Both the position numbers and the translations under genes were made by a program. Positions 49,668-62,600 of a stretch of DNA of 64,000 nucleotides are shown piece after piece (position 1 is the stretch's first letter; each line of letters begins with the position of its first letter). Source of the stretch: Mactromeris polynyma. Its lineage: Eukaryota > Mollusca > Bivalvia > Venerida > Mactridae. Below the pieces are notes generated by a model. That model made no database searches. It was not told the DNA's origin and saw only the letters and a list, made by a program, of their open reading frames with translations. The stretch is taken from the NCBI GenBank assembly GCA_032209605.1, contig JASFXZ010000003.1, forward strand, positions 31,274,762 through 31,338,761, read 5' to 3'.

Positions 49668-50751
49668 CGAGGTCATTCAATAAATTATGTCACTAATGGC
49701 CTTCCGTAGAAACCACGTTGCATAAGAGCATGGGAATTTCATATAGTTGATTTGCTGATGTTTATTTTATACACCTGTGCAATTTCGATTTAATCTACTT
49801 AAAATTGATCAAAGACGTTTATTGTTGAATTATACACACTCATATATAGTGGCTATATTATGCTTACATTAAAGCCCGAGTTTCTTTGCGGGTATCTCAA
49901 AAAGAGATTTTTTCTGAATTGTGTTGCATACATGGTAGTTCTACGGTGACATTACAAACAGTTTCTGCTGGGTTAAATTTTTTAAAGGGGGTCTATATAG
50001 CCTGCAAGACAGTAACCATTCTGGTAGGCCTGTTGTTGCCGCAACAAAGGGAAACATTGCTGCTGTTAGAGCTATGATAGATAAAAAGGGCCGATATACT
50101 ATTTCCCAGATAGCTAATAGTCTAGGCATTTCAGAAGGGACCGTCCTTCATATTCTGACTGACTGTTTGAAATTAAAGAAGCTTTATGCTTGATGGATCC
50201 CACTTGTTGACACCAGACCAGAAGGCCAAGTGTTTCGATTATGCCAAAAAACTTTTGTAAAATTATAAAAATTGTAATCCTAGTAAAATTTCTGAGTTGC
50301 TCACTGGGGATGAAACTTGGGTGTATTATTTTGAGCCCCAGCGACACACAAATAACAAACAATGGCTTAGTAAAAGTCAGACAGGGGGGTCATTGCAAAG
50401 AGGACAAGAAGCACCAAGAAGGTTTTATATGCCATTTTCTTCAATTCTAGTGGCCCTGTTGTACAAATTCCTTGCGAAGAGGGTAGAACCATCACAAGCA
50501 AGTTTAACAAAAATAATGTACTTACGTATACATCTGTCAAAATATTCTATCAAAATAAACGCCCAAGTAAAGTGTCTCGACCATATACCAAGGTGAGACT
50601 ACTTTGCAGCATTTAGGTCGTGGATAGCAAGACTTCAAGTGTGTATCTGTGCAGGTGAAATACTTTGAAGGGTTGATGTGAACAAATCTTTGATGCAGTG
50701 AAAATTTTAAACATACGAAGACCAGTGACATAATTTATTGAATGCCCCTCA
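49668..50751 (+). mobile_element. Inactivated mariner-type (Tc1/mariner) transposon
   Basis: Terminal inverted repeats CATTCAATAAATTATGTCACT lie at the left (about 49,674-49,694) and inverted at the right (50,723-50,744). Between them are pieces of a mariner transposase on the + strand: a helix-turn-helix part around AMIDKKGRYTISQIANS, then LTGDETWVYYFEPQRH (about 50,298-50,345) with the first catalytic Asp, then YTSVKIFYQNKRP. The pieces are in different frames, with stops, and the segment that should carry the second and third catalytic acids is missing or deleted. The copy cannot encode an active enzyme. A TA precedes the left end; the right flank is changed. Confidence 0.8.
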
Positions 50752-52390
50752 TGCATCAACAAGGAATATAACAATGTGACACACATAGCCAAACAAAACA
50801 GATGTTAATGCCTGTACAACCTATAGCCTTGCTTTCTAAAGTTAGCTATTTAATTTAAATATGTATTTTTTTATTTTGACTGGTACTAATTTTTTGGAAA
50901 AGCATGTCTTACAATTAAAACTTATGGATTTGATATATACCCCTTGTTCACTTATATCCTGAATTTTTCATTTATTTGTTGAATGCAACACTTGTGTTGA
51001 ATCTGGGTTGCCTAAAATCAGTGCAAGTTGATTTGAAATGTAAATGAATCAACTCCTTATGGTTAATACCAATATTATTAAGTGGACTTTAACATAAAGG
51101 GGGCACTGAAGCTGTATAAGTGATGACCATAGCTCATCTTTTATAAAAAATATCAAATGAGGAAAACATTGTAAGTTTCTTAACATCATATAAAGATTAG
51201 GCTGTATAAATCCATTTACAGGTTTGCCTATTTTAAAATAGCAATATATGTATTAGGCCGCATTTAGAACAGTTAATGTTTGCATTATCCCAACCATTCT
51301 TTGGAAGTTGGGTAGGTAGGTAACCATTTACATTTTTTTGTATTTTCTAAAGATCCAGCATCTCATGTAAGTAATTTAAATGCATTTCTCTTGATCAAGA
51401 TTTTCAATAAATTCAATTGACAGGTTGGTAGGGAGAAAGAAAATACACAATTTAATTTTGGTCTTATGTGAAATCTTCATGAAGTCAAACCAATACATGA
51501 TAATTATGTGCAAGTTGCGGTAAGTTAAATATACACTATAACAGTACTAACACAATGTTAAACAAAAAAATAGCACAAATGAGTTAATTTCTATCTTCAC
51601 AAGGTGGGAATAGTTTCAACAATGTTCTCTACATTCACATCAACCAAAATACTCCAGTAGTTCTGATCATGTTGACATCATAAGGAATGTTCCAGTATAT
51701 CTCGTCACATTAATGTCACAAGAATGTTTAGAAAGGTTTCTTCAGGTTGGCATTTGGTAAATGCTCCAATAGTTCATGTCAAATTTCACAACTTTTGGCA
51801 GATTTTAGTAACCTTCAAGTAAGTTTGTCTTATCTAATGTTCGCTGTACAAAGACTTGAAGTTTCTGAGACATTGGCTGAATGAGACTACTACACATTAT
51901 CCCAAACACACACATTTATCTATCCCAAATGTTCAACGAGTATTTACAGATTCACTTCACAACTACTCTCCAACACGTTAGCTCAATCTATCATCACTTC
52001 CACAAATTATCTATAGTTCAGTGTCCTGAAATTATAATAATCATTTATAATTTTTATAGAAATGCTATATAATAAGTAACAGCTCATCCAGTCAACTGCA
52101 TAAATAGGTAATCAATACAAGGAATAAATATGAGATAACATAAGACTAGGCCCATATACAACTCATAATAATGTCATCAGACAAGTGTTTCATCAGCTAC
52201 AATATTGAGATTTCAGTTTTGTAAAAGATTGTAACATAAGACAATAATCATATTCATTAACACAGAAAATTAAAGTTTGATAAATTGGCTACAAGGATAT
52301 AAAAGATGATGTCACAATAAATGATGTATCATGCATCTGTGTGAGAAGTAACTACTAACTCAACAAAGATTGTTTCCCTTTCTCCAAAGT
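50752..52390. other. AT-rich spacer before the tandem array
   Basis: I see no exon, RNA gene or clear repeat here. Short open frames have no coding signature. Confidence 0.3.
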
Positions 52391-52908
52391 CCACTCCATC
52401 TCGACATCTTCGACATCATCGTCAGCACACTCTTCGCCATCAGGCCAACACCAGCCGGCAAGAAGAAAAAAGAACAAACGAATTAGCATCAGACATGTAC
52501 ACACAGTAATTAGACTCTACAATACAATCTAAGACTACAGCACAAGACCTACAGTCTACTGTGCTACAATCTTAAAACTACTGTTCTACAATCTACTACT
52601 ACTGCACTACAATCTACTACATCACCACCCTCCAAAAACAGAATCAGCGATAGAGCGCGGTCCGACGGCATGCCCCGACGCGACGTTCCCCATCACCGAC
52701 ACGAAGGCGCCTGCAAAAGAAAGAAACCATATTGTTAGACACATCAAACACATGGTACACATATAACACATAAAACACAACACAGGGAAAAGACACTGAA
52801 CAAACAGGGCTTTTTGGGGGCGACTATTGGAAGTGAGTTCGAAACCCACTGAACATACTACATATTAAGTGTATTTAAAGAATTAATTATACTCAACTTT
52901 TCTCGAAT
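52391..52908. repeat. Truncated, diverged edge copy of the 820-bp repeat
   Basis: It is about 518 bp. It starts where CCACTCCATCTCGACATC appears and shows small indels relative to inner units (for example AGCACACTC for AGCACCACTC). The stretch matching 53,346-53,663 of the next unit, about 318 bp, is absent: GAGTTCGAA runs directly into ACCCACTGAAC. More divergence at the edge than inside is usual for tandem arrays. Confidence 0.85.
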
Positions 52909-52974
52909 CCACTCCATCTCGACATCTTCGCCATCATCGTCAGCACCACTCTTCGCCATCACGCCAACACCAGC
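52893..52974 (-). other. Exon-like module 2 of the array unit (representative)
   Basis: On the minus strand TTCTTCTTTCTTCTCGCAG precedes an 82-bp segment ending TTGA/GTATAA, a weak donor. One frame reads GVMAKSGADDDGEDVEMEW, acidic and without known homology. In units 1 and 9 an A-to-G change (53,680 and 60,231 on the + strand) turns a downstream TAG into CAG and lengthens the frame to 61 codons. Confidence 0.3.
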
Positions 52975-53149
52975 CTGCGAGAAGAAAGAAGAACGAACAA
53001 ATTAGAACAAGATACATCTACAATACAATCTAAGACTACAGCACAAGACCTACAGTCTACTGTGCTACAATCTTAAAACTACTGTTCTACAATCTACTAC
53101 TACTGCACTACAATCTACTACATCACCACCCTCCAAAAACAGAATAACG

Positions 53150-53212
53150 CGATAGCGCGCGGTCCGACGGCATGCCCCGACGCGACGTTCCCCATCACCG
53201 ACACGAAGGCGC
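53150..53212 (-). other. GC-rich exon-like module 1 of the array unit (representative)
   Basis: On the minus strand a pyrimidine tract TTTCTTTCTTTTGCAG is followed by a 63-bp GC-rich stretch beginning GCGCCTTCGTGTCGGTG. In one frame it reads AFVSVMGNVASGHAVGPR with mainly G or C in third positions, against an AT-rich background. The frame closes about 30 codons after the acceptor, and no strong donor is seen. It could be a captured exon fragment. Confidence 0.35.
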
Positions 53213-53337
53213 CTGCAAAAGAAAGAAACCATATTGTTAGACACATCAAACACATGGTACACATATAACACATAAAACACAACACAGGGAAAAGACACTG
53301 AACAAACAGGGCTTTTTGGGGGCGACTATTGGAAGTG

Positions 53338-53637
53338 AGTTCGAATCCCGGCTGCAAGAGTGGTCAGTTTTGCAAGTTCAAATCCCCGCAAGACTGGTTA
53401 CTTTTGGCTATAGAGATGGTCCAGCTTGAGCGACAGAATGGCTTGGCGGCATGCACATTCATTCTATCTGCAATTCCCCTCGTGCAGACCCAGGTGTGGT
53501 TGAAGCGATGATGAACGTTGAGGGCATCTCACCACACAAACAAATGAGTTGACTGTTGCCATGACCTCTTCTTAGACCCGCTGAACATACTACATCTTAA
53601 GCCCACTTAGACTGGTTACTTTTGGAAGTTCGAATCC
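53338..53637 (+). promoter_or_regulatory. Three Pol III B-box-like motifs in one array unit (representative)
   Basis: AGTTCGAATCC lies at 53,338-53,348 and again at 53,627-53,637, and AGTTCAAATCC at 53,375-53,385. They match the B box of tRNA-type promoters (GGTTCGANTCC) except the first base, and recur every 820 bp. No convincing A box sits 30-60 bp upstream, so transcription by Pol III is uncertain. Confidence 0.45.
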
Positions 53638-56600
53638 CGGCTAGAGCCATGACCTCTTCTTGGACCCACTGAACATACTGCATATTAAGTGTATTTAAAG
53701 AATTAATTATACTCAACTTTTCTCGAATCCACTCCATCTCGACATCTTCGCCATCATCGTCAGCACCACTCTTCGCCATCACGCCAACACCAGCCTGCGA
53801 GAAGAAAGAAGAACGAACAAATTAGAACAAGATACATCTACAATACAATCTAAGACTACAGCACAAGACCTACAGTCTACTGTGCTACAATCTTAAAACT
53901 ACTGTTCTACAATCTACTACTACTGCACTACAATCTACTACATCACCACCCTCCAAAAACAGAATAACGCGATAGCGCGCGGTCCGACGGCATGCCCCGA
54001 CGCGACGTTCCCCATCACCGACACGAAGGCGCCTGCAAAAGAAAGAAACCATATTGTTAGACACATCAAACACATGGTACACATATAACACATAAAACAC
54101 AACACAGGGAAAAGACACTGAACAAACAGGGCTTTTTGGGGGCGACTATTGGAAGTGAGTTCGAATCCCGGCTGCAAGAGTGGTCAGTTTTGCAAGTTCA
54201 AATCCCCGCAAGACTGGTTACTTTTGGCTATAGAGATGGTCCAGCTTGAGCGACAGAATGGCTTGGCGGCATGCACATTCATTCTATCTGCAATTCCCCT
54301 CGTGCAGACCCAGGTGTGGTTGAAGCGATGATGAACGTTGAGGGCATCTCACCACACAAACAAATGAGTTGACTGTTGCCATGACCTCTTCTTAGACCCG
54401 CTGAACATACTACATCTTAAGCCCACTTAGACTGGTTACTTTTGGAAGTTCGAATCCCGGCTAGAGCCATGACCTCTTCTTGGACCCACTGAACATACTA
54501 CATATTAAGTGTATTTAAAGAATTAATTATACTCAACTTTTCTCGAATCCACTCCATCTCGACATCTTCGCCATCATCGTCAGCACCACTCTTCGCCATC
54601 ACGCCAACACCAGCCTGCGAGAAGAAAGAAGAACGAACAAATTAGAACAAGATACATCTACAATACAATCTAAGACTACAGCACAAGACCTACAGTCTAC
54701 TGTGCTACAATCTTAAAACTACTGTTCTACAATCTACTACTACTGCACTACAATCTACTACATCACCACCCTCCAAAAACAGAATAACGCGATAGCGCGC
54801 GGTCCGACGGCATGCCCCGACGCGACGTTCCCCATCACCGACACGAAGGCGCCTGCAAAAGAAAGAAACCATATTGTTAGACACATCAAACACATGGTAC
54901 ACATATAACACATAAAACACAACACAGGGAAAAGACACTGAACAAACAGGGCTTTTTGGGGGCGACTATTGGAAGTGAGTTCGAATCCCGGCTGCAAGAG
55001 TGGTCAGTTTTGCAAGTTCAAATCCCCGCAAGACTGGTTACTTTTGGCTATAGAGATGGTCCAGCTTGAGCGACAGAATGGCTTGGCGGCATGCACATTC
55101 ATTCTATCTGCAATTCCCCTCGTGCAGACCCAGGTGTGGTTGAAGCGATGATGAACGTTGAGGGCATCTCACCACACAAACAAATGAGTTGACTGTTGCC
55201 ATGACCTCTTCTTAGACCCGCTGAACATACTACATCTTAAGCCCACTTACACTGGTTACTTTTGGAAGTTCGAATCCCGGCTAGAGCCATGACCTCTTCT
55301 TGGACCCACTGAACATACTACATATTAAGTGTATTTAAAGAATTAATTATACCCAACTTTTTTCGAATCCACTCCATCTCGACATCTTCGCCATCATCGT
55401 CAGCACCACTCTTCGCCATCACGCCAACACCAGCCTGCGAGAAGAAAGAAGAACGAACAAATTAGAACAAGATACATCTACAATACAATCTAAGACTACA
55501 GCACAAGACCTACAGTCTACTGTGCTACAATCTTAAAACTACTGTTCTACAATCTACTACTACTGCACTACAATCTACTACATCACCACCCTCCAAAAAC
55601 AGAATAACGCGATAGCGCGCGGTCCGACGGCATGCCCCGACGCGACGTTCCCCATCACCGACACGAAGGCGCCTGCAAAAGAAAGAAACCATATTGTTAG
55701 ACACATCAAACACATGGTACACATATAACACATAAAACACAACACAGGGAAAAGACACTGAACAAACAGGGCTTTTTGGGGGCGACTATTGGAAGTGAGT
55801 TCGAATCCCGGCTGCAAGAGTGGTCAGTTTTGCAAGTTCAAATCCCCGCAAGACTGGTTACTTTTGGCTATAGAGATGGTCCAGCTTGAGCGACAGAATG
55901 GCTTGGCGGCATGCACATTCATTCTATCTGCAATTCCCCTCGTGCAGACCCAGGTGTGGTTGAAGCGATGATGAACGTTGAGGGCATCTCACCACACAAA
56001 CAAATGAGTTGACTGTTGCCATGACCTCTTCTTAGACCCGCTGAACATACTACATCTTAAGCCCACTTAGACTGGTTACTTTTGGAAGTTCGAATCCCGG
56101 CTAGAGCCATGACCTCTTCTTGGACCCACTGAACATACTACATATTAAGTGTATTTAAAGAATTAATTATACTCAACTTTTCTCGAATCCACTCCATCTC
56201 GACATCTTCGCCATCATCGTCAGCACCACTCTTCGCCATCACGCCAACACCAGCCTGCGAGAAGAAAGAAGAACGAACAAATTAGAACAAGATACATCTA
56301 CAATACAATCTAAGACTACAGCACAAGACCTACAGTCTACTGTGCTACAATCTTAAAACTACTGTTCTACAATCTACTACTACTGCACTACAATCTACTA
56401 CATCACCACCCTCCAAAAACAGAATAACGCGATAGCGCGCGGTCCGACGGCATGCCCCGACGCGACGTTCCCCATCACCGACACGAAGGCGCCTGCAAAA
56501 GAAAGAAACCATATTGTTAGACACATCAAACACATGGTACACATATAACACATAAAACACAACACAGGGAAAAGACACTGAACAAACAGGGCTTTTTGGG

Positions 56601-59600
56601 GGCGACTATTGGAAGTGAGTTCGAATCCCGGCTGCAAGAGTGGTCAGTTTTGCAAGTTCAAATCCCCGCAAGACTGGTTACTTTTGGCTATAGAGATGGT
56701 CCAGCTTGAGCGACAGAATGGCTTGGCGGCATGCACATTCATTCTATCTGCAATTCCCCTCGTGCAGACCCAGGTGTGGTTGAAGCGATGATGAACGTTG
56801 AGGGCATCTCACCACACAAACAAATGAGTTGACTGTTGCCATGACCTCTTCTTAGACCCGCTGAACATACTACATCTTAAGCCCACTTACACTGGTTACT
56901 TTTGGAAGTTCGAATCCCGGCTAGAGCCATGACCTCTTCTTGGACCCACTGAACATACTACATATTAAGTGTATTTAAAGAATTAATTATACTCAACTTT
57001 TTTCGAATCCACTCCATCTCGACATCTTCGCCATCATCGTCAGCACCACTCTTCGCCATCACGCCAACACCAGCCTGCGAGAAGAAAGAAGAACGAACAA
57101 ATTAGAACAAGATACATCTACAATACAATCTAAGACTACAGCACAAGACCTACAGTCTACTGTGCTACAATCTTAAAACTACTGTTCTACAATCTACTAC
57201 TACTGCACTACAATCTACTACATCACCACCCTCCAAAAACAGAATAACGCGATAGCGCGCGGTCCGACGGCATGCCCCGACGCGACGTTCCCCATCACCG
57301 ACACGAAGGCGCCTGCAAAAGAAAGAAACCATATTGTTAGACACATCAAACACATGGTACACATATAACACATAAAACACAACACAGGGAAAAGACACTG
57401 AACAAACAGGGCTTTTTGGGGGCGACTATTGGAAGTGAGTTCGAATCCCGGCTGCAAGAGTGGTCAGTTTTGCAAGTTCAAATCCCCGCAAGACTGGTTA
57501 CTTTTGGCTATAGAGATGGTCCAGCTTGAGCGACAGAATGGCTTGGCGGCATGCACATTCATTCTATCTGCAATTCCCCTCGTGCAGACCCAGGTGTGGT
57601 TGAAGCGATGATGAACGTTGAGGGCATCTCACCACACAAATAAATGAGTTGACTGTTGCCATGACCTCTTCTTAGACCCGCTGAACATACTACATCTTAA
57701 GCCCACTTAGACTGGTTACTTTTGGAAGTTCGAATCCCGGCTAGAGCCATGACCTCTTCTTGGACCCACTGAACATACTACATATTAAGTGTATTTAAAG
57801 AATTAATTATACTCAACTTTTCTCGAATCCACTCCATCTCGCCATCATCGTCAGCACCACTCTTCGCCATCACGCCAACACCAGCCTGCGAGAAGAAAGA
57901 AGAACGAACAAATTAGAACAAGATACATCTACAATACAATCTAAGACTACAGCACAAGACCTACAGTCTACTGTGCTACAATCTTAAAACTACTGTTCTA
58001 CAATCTACTACTACTGCACTACAATCTACTACATCACCACCCTCCAAAAACAGAATAACGCGATAGCGCGCGGTCCGACGACATGCCCCGACGCGACGTT
58101 CCCCATCACCGACACGAAGGCGCCTGCAAAAGAAAGAAACCATATTGTTAGACACATCAAACACATGGTACACATATAACACATAAAACACAACACAGGG
58201 AAAAGACACTGAACAAACAGGGCTTTTTGGGGTTGACTATTGGTAGTAAGTTCGAATCCCGGCTGCAAGAGTGGTCAGTTTTGCAAGTTCAAATCCCCGC
58301 AAGACTGGTTACTTTTGGCTATAGAGATGGTCCAGCTTGAGCGACAGAATGGCTTGGCGGCATGCACATTCATTCTATCTGCAATTCCCCTCGTGCAGAC
58401 CCAGGTGTGGTTGAAGCGATGATGAACGTTGAGGGCATCTCACCACACAAACAAATGAGTTGACTGTTGCCATGACCTCTTCTTAGACCCGCTGAACATA
58501 CTACATCTTAAGCCCACTTAGACTGGTTACTTTTGGAAGTTCGAATCCCGGCTAGAGCCATGACCTCTTCTTGGACCCACTGAACATACTACATATTAAG
58601 TGTATTTAAAGAATTAATTATACTCAACTTTTCTCGAATCCACTCCATCTCGACATCTTCGCCATCATCGTCAGCACCACTCTTCGCCATCACGCCAACA
58701 CCAGCCTGCGAGAAGAAAGAAGAACGAACAAATTAGAACAAGATACATCTACAATACAATCTAAGACTACAGCACAAGACCTACAGTCTACTGTGCTACA
58801 ATCTTAAAACTACTGTTCTACAATCTACTACTACTGCACTACAATCTACTACATCACCACCCTCCAAAAACAGAATAACGCGATAGCGCGCGGTCCGACG
58901 GCATGCCCCGACGCGACGTTCCCCATCACCGACACGAAGGCGCCTGCAAAAGAAAGAAACCATATTGTTAGACACATCAAACACATGGTACACATATAAC
59001 ACATAAAACACAACACAGGGAAAAGACACTGAACAAACAGGGCTTTTTGGGGGCGACTATTGGAAGTGAGTTCGAATCCCGGCTGCAAGAGTGGTCAGTT
59101 TTGCAAGTTCAAATCCCCGCAAGACTGGTTACTTTTGGCTATAGAGATGGTCCAGCTTGAGCGACAGAATGGCTTGGCGGCATGCACATTCATTCTATCT
59201 GCAATTCCCCTCGTGCAGACCCAGGTGTGGTTGAAGCGATGATGAACGTTGAGGGCATCTCACCACACAAACAAATGAGTTGACTGTTGCCATGACCTCT
59301 TCTTAGACCCGCTGAACATACTACATCTTAAGCCCACTTAGACTGGTTACTTTTGGAAGTTCGAATCCCGGCTAGAGCCATGACCTCTTCTTGGACCCAC
59401 TGAACATACTACATATTAAGTGTATTTAAAGAATTAATTATACTCAACTTTTCTCGAATCCACTCCATCTCGACATCTTCGCCATCATCGTCAGCACCAC
59501 TCTTCGCCATCACGCCAACACCAGCCTGCGAGAAGAAAGAAGAACGAACAAATTAGAACAAGATACATCTACAATACAATCTAAGACTACAGCACAAGAC

Positions 59601-62600
59601 CTACAGTCTACTGTGCTACAATCTTAAAACTACTGTTCTACAATCTACTACTACTGCACTACAATCTACTACATCACCACCCTCCAAAAACAGAATAACG
59701 CGATAGCGCACGGTACGACGGCATGCCCCGACGCGACGTTCCCCATCACCGACAAGAAGGCGCCTGCAAAAGAAAGAAACCATATTGTTAGACACAGCAA
59801 ACACATGGTACACATATAACACATAAAACACAACACAGGGAAAAGACACTGAACAAACAGGGCTTTTTGGGGGCGACTATTGGAAGTGAGTTCGAATCCC
59901 GGCTGCAAGAGTGGTCAGTTTTGCAAGTTCAAATCCCCGCAAGACTGGTTACTTTTGGCTATAGAGATGGTCCAGCTTGAGCGACAGAATGGCTTGGCGG
60001 CATGCACATTCATTCTATCTGCAATTCCCCTCGTGCAGACCCAGGTGTGGTTGAAGCGATGATGAACGTTGAGGGCATCTCACCACACAAACAAATGAGT
60101 TGACTGTTGCCATGACCTCTTCTTAGACCCGCTGAACATACTACATCTTAAGCCCACTTAGACTGGTTACTTTTGGAAGTTCGAATCCCGGCTAGAGCCA
60201 TGACCTCTTCTTGGACCCACTGAACATACTGCATATTAAGTGTATTTAAAGAATTAATTATACTCAACTTTTCTCGAATCCACTCCATCTCGACATCTTC
60301 GCCATCATCGTCAGCACCACTCTTCGCCATCACGCCAACACCAGCCTGCGAGAAGAAAGAAGAACGAACAAATTAGAACAAGATACATCTACAATACAAT
60401 CTAAGACTACAGCACAAGACCTACAGTCTACTGTGCTACAATCTTAAAACTACTGTTCTACAATCTACTACTACTGCACTACAATCTACTACATCACCAC
60501 CCTCCAAAAACAGAATAACGCGATAGCGCGCGGTCCGACGGCATGCCCCGACGCGACGTTCCCCATCACCGACACGAAGGCGCCTGCAAAAGAAAGAAAC
60601 CATATTGTTAGACACATCAAACACATGGTACACATATAACACATAAAACACAACACAGGGAAAAGACACTGAACAAACAGGGCTTTTTGGGGGCGACTAT
60701 TGGAAGTGAGTTCGAATCCCGGCTGCAAGAGTGGTCAGTTTTGCAAGTTCAAATCCCCGCAAGACTGGTTACTTTTGGCTATAGAGATGGTCCAGCTTGA
60801 GCGACAGAATGGCTTGGCGGCATGCACATTCATTCTATTTGCAATTCCCCTCGTGCAGACCCAGGTGTGGTTGAAGCGATGATGAACGTTGAGGGCATCT
60901 CACCACACAAACAAATGAGTTGACTGTTGCCATGACCTCTTCTTAGACCCGCTGAACATACTACATCTTAAGCCCACTTAGACTGGTTACTTTTGGAAGT
61001 TCGAATCCCGGCTAGAGCCATGACCTCTTCTTGGACCCACTGAACATACTACATATTAAGTGTATTTAAAGAATTAATTATACTCAACTTTTCTCGAATC
61101 CGCTCCATCTCGACATCTTCGCCATCATCGTCAGCACCACTCTTCGCCATCACGCCAACACCAGCCTGCGAGAAGAAAGAAGAACGAACAAATTAGAACA
61201 AGATACATCTACAATACAATCTAAGACTACAGCACAAGACCTACAGTCTACTGTGCTACAATCTTAAAACTACTGTTCTACAATCTACTACTACTGCACT
61301 ACAATCTACTACATCACCACCCTCCAAAAACAGAATAACGCGATAGCGCGCGGTCCGACGGCATGCCCCGACGCGACGTTCCCCATCACCGACACGAAGG
61401 CGCCTGCAAAAGAAAGAAACCATATTGTTAGACACATCAAACACATGGTACACATATAACACATAAAACACAACACAGGGAAAAGACACTGAACAAACAG
61501 GGCTTTTTGGGGGCGACTATTGGAAGTGAGTTCGAATCCCGGCTGCAAGAGTGGTCAGTTTTGCAAGTTCAAATCCCCGCAAGACTGGTTACTTTTGGCT
61601 ATAGAGATGGTCCAGCTTGAGCGACAGAATGGCTTGGCGGCATGCACATTCATTCTATCTGCAATTCCCCTCGTGCAGACCCAGGTGTGGTTGAAGCGAT
61701 GATGAACGTTGAGGGCATCTCACCACACAAACAAATGAGTTGACTGTTGCCATGACCTCTTCCTAGACCCGCTGAACATACTACATCTTAAGCCCACTTA
61801 GACTGGTTACTTTTGGAAGTTCGAATCCCGGCTAGAGCCATGACCTCTTCTTGGACCCACTGAACATACTACATATTAAGTGTATTTAAAGAATTAATTA
61901 TACTCAACTTTTCTCGAATCCACTCCATCTCGACATCTTCGCCATCATCGTCAGCACCACTCTTCGCCATCACGCCAACACCAGCCTGCGAGAAGAAAGA
62001 AGAACGAACAAATTAGAACAAGATACATCTACAATACAATCTAAGACTACAGCACAAGACCTACAGTCTACTGTGCTACAATCTTAAAACTACTGTTCTA
62101 CAATCTACTACTACTGCACTACAATCTACTACATCACCACCCTCCAAAAACAGAATAACGCGATAGCGCGCGGTCCGACGGCATGCCCCGACGCGACGTT
62201 CCCCATCACCGACACGAAGGCGCCTGCAAAAGAAAGAAACCATATTGTTAGACACATCAAACACATGGTACACATATAACACATAAAACACAACACAGGG
62301 AAAAGACACTGAACAAACAGGGCTTTTTGGGGGCGACTATTGGAAGTGAGTTCGAATCCCGGCTGCAAGAGTGGTCAGTTTTGCAAGTTCAAATCCCCGC
62401 AAGACTGGTTACTTTTGGCTATAGAGATGGTCCAGCTTGAGCGACAGAATGGCTTGGCGGCATGCACATTCATTCTATCTGCAATTCCCCTCGTGCAGAC
62501 CCAGGTGTGGTTGAAGCGATGATGAACGTTGAGGGCATCTCACCACACAAACAAATGAGTTGACTGTTGCCATGACCTCTTCTTAGACCCGCTGAACATA

